From the NCBI RefSeq assembly GCF_032362555.1, contig NC_083520.1, positions 8,494,001 to 8,558,000 of the forward strand: a stretch of DNA of 64,000 bases, written 5' to 3'. The notes beneath the pieces were generated by a model, which ran no database searches, was not told the origin of the DNA, and saw only the letters and a program-made list of their open reading frames with translations. The stretch is from Amyelois transitella. Taxonomy: Eukaryota; Arthropoda; Insecta; Lepidoptera; Pyralidae. Each line of letters begins with the position of its first letter. The first letter of the stretch is position 1. Below, piece after piece: positions 59,398 through 64,000 of this stretch. Made by a program: the position numbers and the translations under genes.

Positions 59398-60799
59398 ACA
59401 GCAGATGTTATATTTTAATATGCAGAGCAAACTCATAAAATTTCGCCGATATGCTTTTAAAATAATCACCTACAACAAGATTAAAGAAAATACACTTTGT
59501 TCTAAATTTATAGTTATTGCAAGTTACCGGTGTCCAGCTACTTCTATCTTAATAAACCCACCGCCTATAAATTGTATGAACTGGTTACAGAATATGAATA
59601 AAAGCTGGGTTGCTCCCACTAGATGTCAGCACTTGAGCAGGTTCATTAAAGCATTGCCATTGGTTTAAGATTTTTCTCTCATTTCTATATTCTAACTTAA
59701 CCAAGACATCGGTACATCAGCCAATTTTATGTTTCAAGGAGAAAAAAAGTATCGGAATTGATCACAATTTGAAAGAGAAAAACTTTACAGAAAAAATATA
59801 TATCAACGCACAGACTAATTTAGAACAAAGGGCACCAAATTATCTGATTGTTTTTTTGAATAATTGCTACTAATACCAACAGTGTATATGTATATAATGT
59901 TTCTCTTAAGGCTATAAAAATACGTTATATGATTGAGATTTTAAATAATTATTGTTAGAGTTTATTGTAAAAACGTAGGTATTTATTGTTTAAAATTTTA
60001 GGTCTTAGCTAATGTTATTTTAGAATCGACGGCCTAAGTGATTATTACTACAACAATAAATTAGATTTTCAAAGCGGTTTCAAAAATATTTGAAATAAGT
60101 ACTCTTATTTACGGAACATCCACGACATCGAATAACTTTAACCCCACCTTTAAATACTTAAAATACATATTAGCTTGTGAATCTTAATACTTTATTACCA
60201 TAAAACCAATAAATATTTGGTGTGAATGAAAGGTAACTAAAATCCCATGAGAAATCATGGCGTGATTCACTTAAATATTTTAATACATCCAATTTACCCA
60301 TACGCGTGGTAACCAAAAAAAGAAAGGTAGGTTTAGAATTATTCCGCAACATGAATTTATAAATACAATGGGCAGCATAGAGTAAAAAAGCGAGACACAA
60401 TGAATTTCATGCTACAGTATACGCAATCTACTACGTTTTTATCCTGTGTTGCAAATTGTGAACAGTCCTAGAAGAGCCCTAGGCTTTAAGTCCGCCTTTT
60501 TATTTAATTAGTTTTGAAAATAAAAAAAAATATTGCCAATTTTAGTGATCGACGGAGTAAGGGTGGCAATACATTAGCGTGCGTCTGGGAAAGGAGAGTT
60601 AACGGGTTAATAAAGAACATTCTTCGTAATTTACGTCTGTATTTAACCTTTTATACGGTTCAGAGATGCATTAAATGCATGCAAGCAAAATAAATTTAAT
60701 ATTTTAATTCCGGCCTTTTGTCAAGACCACAGCCAAAGCTTCGGCAAATAGAAAAGTATATCCGCGTTAAAACCTGTATTATTTGCAATGAATTTACAA

Positions 60800-60860
60800 A
60801 AGTCTCTTTACGTGGTAGACAGAGTCAACAGTTTCGAAGGCTTGAATTTAAGGAGGCATT
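60800..60860 (-). repeat. SINE-A fragment
   Basis: 'GTGGTAGACAGAGTCAACAG' only, decayed. Confidence 0.45.
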
Positions 60861-61459
60861 AAATAAGCCTTGGTCGTCGATTCTAAAAGTACCTATGCTT
60901 TGACCGTTAGGCGATTCTACATCACTCGTTGACTGGTCATACACGGGGCATCACAAGATCTCAGAATAAAGACTAATTGCGCCTTGCCAAAAAATATATC
61001 TTTTCAAATTATTTATTCAATTGTTGGATTAGGGAACACGGTAAACTGTTGATTGCTCAAGAAATGCTCATGTGATCAATAAAAATTAAAAAAAATAAAC
61101 ACTACATTTAAATTCACAATTTGTTCCTGTGATTAATTTCGATAGCAAGTTACTGTTCATCACAGGGATTTTTACTTATAAGATAATATTTTTAAATTAA
61201 AATACAAGATGTAAAAGTGAGCCATTGAACACGAAAATAGTTAGATCTTATTTATTAAAAAAAAAACCATTTAATGCGTAGGCTTCATAAATATTTTTAA
61301 GAACATTTCGCTAGCCACATCACAGATAGAACTGTAAATTTTATGAAGAATTTACGTACTTTTAATTTAAATTGCCATTATTTACTTCACTAGTATGTAC
61401 TTAATGCTACTTTATTTGTAAGTACTTAATATGTTACTAGAAAGTGGTTACAATTGGTT

Positions 61460-61576
61460 AAGGCCCGAGTACACCAAAAGCAGGTCAGGAGCAGATTTTG
61501 AAGAGTTTTTGTATTACAACTCGGTGCAGGCCCGATTTTAAACTACTTCTGACCTGCTTTTGGTGTGCCGGCCTTT
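61460..61576. mobile_element. MITE-like foldback element
   Basis: About 37-bp imperfect terminal inverted repeats: the left has 'ACACCAAAAGCAGGTCAGG', the right 'CTGACCTGCTTTTGGTGTG', and the outer ends are AAGGCCCG and CCGGCCTT. About 45 bp lies between them. No clear target-site duplication was found. It lies in the distal Tab2 intron. Confidence 0.7.
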
Positions 61577-62683
61577 CATGTTGCAGTTAAAAATATTTAA
61601 ATTAGGAAAGTATTTTTCTTTTTAATTTAGGTGCGATAAAATCTTAAAGGTATGATAACTGTATGTTATTATCGAATTTAACTGTGATAGGCCAGGCCTT
61701 GAATTATTTAGCTGTCGTAATATTTTGACTTATCATTTATATTTTGATACGTATAATACCAATGTATTACGATTATACAGTATGATTATTACAGTCAGTC
61801 TATTAATAAATTACAGTTCGTGATTTTCAAAATGCTGTGTGATAACAGTATACTATTAGGATATTACTTTGGCTCAAGACTAAAATATCACTTGTTTAGA
61901 TCTTGTGACATGCTGAAATAATTCGAATAGATAACCTATAGCAATATGTAATGTCTTTAGTAAGCACAATTTTAAATTTTATGAATAATGGCACCAAAAA
62001 GAGGCCTTACCCAAATTCACAGGTAGCTTGATATACATATTACAGCTTTGTTTGAAGTGAGGCGTAAAACGGAATTAAGTGTGCCTGTCTAACATTTTAC
62101 TCAAATCGTGTAGTATGGAAATGGAGATAGAGAGAGATGGCGCTAGAGACAATTATCACAGGCAGGGAATTTCCGCTCAATTTACCCTTATTTATCTTTT
62201 ATACTTTTGTTTGTAACGAATAAAATCAAAAACTAATAGACCTTTTTTGGCGAAATTTGGCACAGAGATAGTATAGACCTTCCAGAAAAACTTTCTTAAT
62301 TGCCACTTTTTCTTAAAATTCCCTCGGAATGGGAATTTGAGTTAAATGCGAGCTGAGGCTAACAGCAGTCTCTCATACATCTAACCACAGTAAGTTTCAG
62401 TTTACGCCTAGTTTTAAACGAAGCTTTCAAACTTGTTATGTCATTAGTCCAATTTTAGATTTTATTGAATTGTGATCGACTTTATGTATATTTGAGATTA
62501 AATAAATCGTTATTATGAATTTTGTCCTTTGAATGTTATCGATTTTCCTACCTTATATTTTGATTCGAGGTAAGTTTTGGTTTGCATATTAATCCCATAA
62601 CATGCTGTTGTATCAAACGAATGCTGTGTTATTTTGGAAATTTATTTATTAAAATTTGTTCTTATTTATTTATTTCTGCGCAG

Positions 62684-62860
62684 TTCGGGATGGAATAACA
62701 GTGCGTGTGACACCGGGGCGGCGCAGTAAGTATATCAATATAAATTGAATATTGGAAAGAAATATTCGGCTGAAATTAAGACAATGAATTGGCAATTATT
62801 GGCAATAATCATTTCAAAATTTTCGTTCCAGATAATATAACAAGATCGTGGGTTTTATGA
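62684..62860 (+). CDS. Tab2: Alternative last exons of Tab2 (microexon plus terminal exon)
   Basis: A pyrimidine-rich tract and CAG precede a 42-nt exon (62684-62725) that ends in a strong GTAAGTAT donor. A second TTCGTTCCAG acceptor precedes a terminal exon from 62832 to the TGA at 62858-62860. Both fit in phase with an internal donor GTACGT at 58865 inside the last exon of the 587-residue form, just after the zinc finger (MPRIYV). The predicted tail VRDGITVRVTPGRR followed by NNITRSWVL replaces 35 residues, giving 575 in total. Splice signals and phase are seen; use of this route is inferred and could be the main form, with the 58971 ending arising by retention. Confidence 0.6.
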
Positions 62861-64000
62861 GATGCGCGTAATTAAACGTGATCGTAGTGGTAGATCAAGG
62901 CAAGCCTTCACTCGCGATGTTATGGGTAAATTATGTATTTTTCATGCCAAAATACCTAACAAAATACCACCAATTGTTCAAAACCGATCTATTATCAACC
63001 AATTGTAGGGAATAAAAAGTTAAAAGGCTGATAATTTTGGTCAGTACGGTCAGCAAATGAACAACTGTCTATTTTTGGATAGAGAACAGACATCGCGAGC
63101 AAAGGCTTGTCAAAAAAATATGTAATAAATACTTAACTATCTTAAGTGCAGTAGTACGATTTGATCAATATATCTGTGATATTCGCATTTGGTAGTTTAG
63201 AATTAAAAAGTCTGATTTTTGTGTTGTTAATGTTATTTAATTTTACACATTCCAAAACTGATAATCGATTTATTTTTGAATATTGCGTTCTCTTTCCTAT
63301 TCTTACTGAGTGCTGTTGAACCAAATGCGGATAACTTTCGGTTATTTACATTTCAAAACTGCTGCACTTAAGTTGGATAGGAAAATAATAAATATATAAT
63401 TACTTAATAAAATCTAAACGTTATAGTTACCGTTTAGCAGTAAGGTTACGAAAAAAGTAAATACTGTCTCAAATTCGTTCATGATGTTTAATGGAGTTTA
63501 TCGTATTTTCAGATTAAGACAATTCATGATTGATTACTTAAATTAAGTTAAAAATCTTGCAGGCCAAGCATTTGCATATGATACGTCACATGTCTTTTTT
63601 GAGATAAAAAAGGTAATTTGCTAATTACCCTTTCTACAATGGAATTTTTAAAGGCACCATATTTTAACATTTGTCCTTAGCGCACCGAATACCTAAATTC
63701 AAATGTAAAACGCTTAGTTAAAAATGTAAGTACATTATAAATTATTATAATCCAGGGATTACTATAATAAAATTTACAAAATGAATTACGAAAACAATTT
63801 GCATAGTATTTGTTTAGTATAATTTTTATAAGAAATGTTTATGTCAAAAATGATGTTTCTTTATTGTTTCAGTAAGTTAGTCCTTAAATAATAAAAAAAG
63901 TAAACGAAAATAGTCTATTTCTGCATATCGAACGAAATAGGGTGGGACTGATATTGTAAGTAATGATGTTGAGATAATGGAGATGTAAGTAAAGCTTATG
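62861..64000. other. Region after the distal Tab2 exon
   Basis: Probable 3' UTR at first, with AATAAA near 63010. 'AAGCCTTCACTCGCGATGTT' (about 62902) and 'GACATCGCGAGCAAAGGCTTG' (about 63088) form an imperfect inverted repeat about 190 bp apart. No further gene is seen. Confidence 0.4.

Larger units (their letters stand above)
59398..62683. other. Distal Tab2 intron or 3' region, AT-rich
   Basis: If the distal Tab2 exons are used, this is intron. Besides the MITE-like element at 61460-61576 and a SINE-A scrap at 60800, only LINE-end-like words (GGCGAAATTTGGCACAGAGA near 62249) are seen. Confidence 0.45.

Overview
This window looks like nuclear DNA of a moth or butterfly (inferred). It is AT-rich with spliced genes. 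It is packed with short retroposons whose tails are TATG repeats, and with LINE 3' ends carrying the 'CCCGGCTTCGCACGGG' and 'GCCCGCGACTTCGTCCGCG' motifs that are common in lepidopteran genomes. There is no sign of bacterial, plasmid or phage organisation.

Layout. Positions 1-38.1 kb hold no gene I can support. This is a repeat desert-and-graveyard: about 25 copies or fragments of one SINE family (called SINE-A here), a second tRNA-headed SINE (SINE-B), LINE 3' ends, palindromes and unassigned AT-rich DNA. Genes crowd the right part. Two tandem, same-strand glyoxylate/hydroxypyruvate reductase (GRHPR-type) genes lie at 38179-44367 and 45836-49695. Each has seven coding exons with the same intron phases, and the sizes of exons 3-6 are identical. 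The second copy has an N-terminal extension that looks like a signal peptide. LAMTOR3 (minus strand, 50661-51202, three exons) follows. The TAK1-binding adaptor Tab2 (plus strand, from 52003) is arranged head-to-head with LAMTOR3. Tab2 encodes an N-terminal CUE domain, a low-complexity middle, a coiled coil and a C-terminal NZF zinc finger. It can end at 58971 or, by an alternative donor and two small exons, at 62860.

Mobile DNA. A 5'-truncated LINE with an uninterrupted reverse transcriptase reading frame sits on the minus strand in the second Tab2 intron (56350-57624), bounded by an 8-bp direct repeat. The end of SINE-A resembles the end of this LINE, including the TATG tail, so the LINE is the likely source of the machinery that moved SINE-A. 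Several SINE-A copies have clear target-site duplications. Two are nested inside other retroposons, and some lie against splice sites of the first GRHPR copy.

The genes do not form an operon or a common pathway. GRHPR proteins reduce glyoxylate and hydroxypyruvate. LAMTOR3 is a Ragulator scaffold subunit at the lysosome. Tab2 links ubiquitin chains to TAK1 in immune signalling. Exon boundaries were derived by hand from splice consensus, reading phase and recalled family sequences, not from transcripts.
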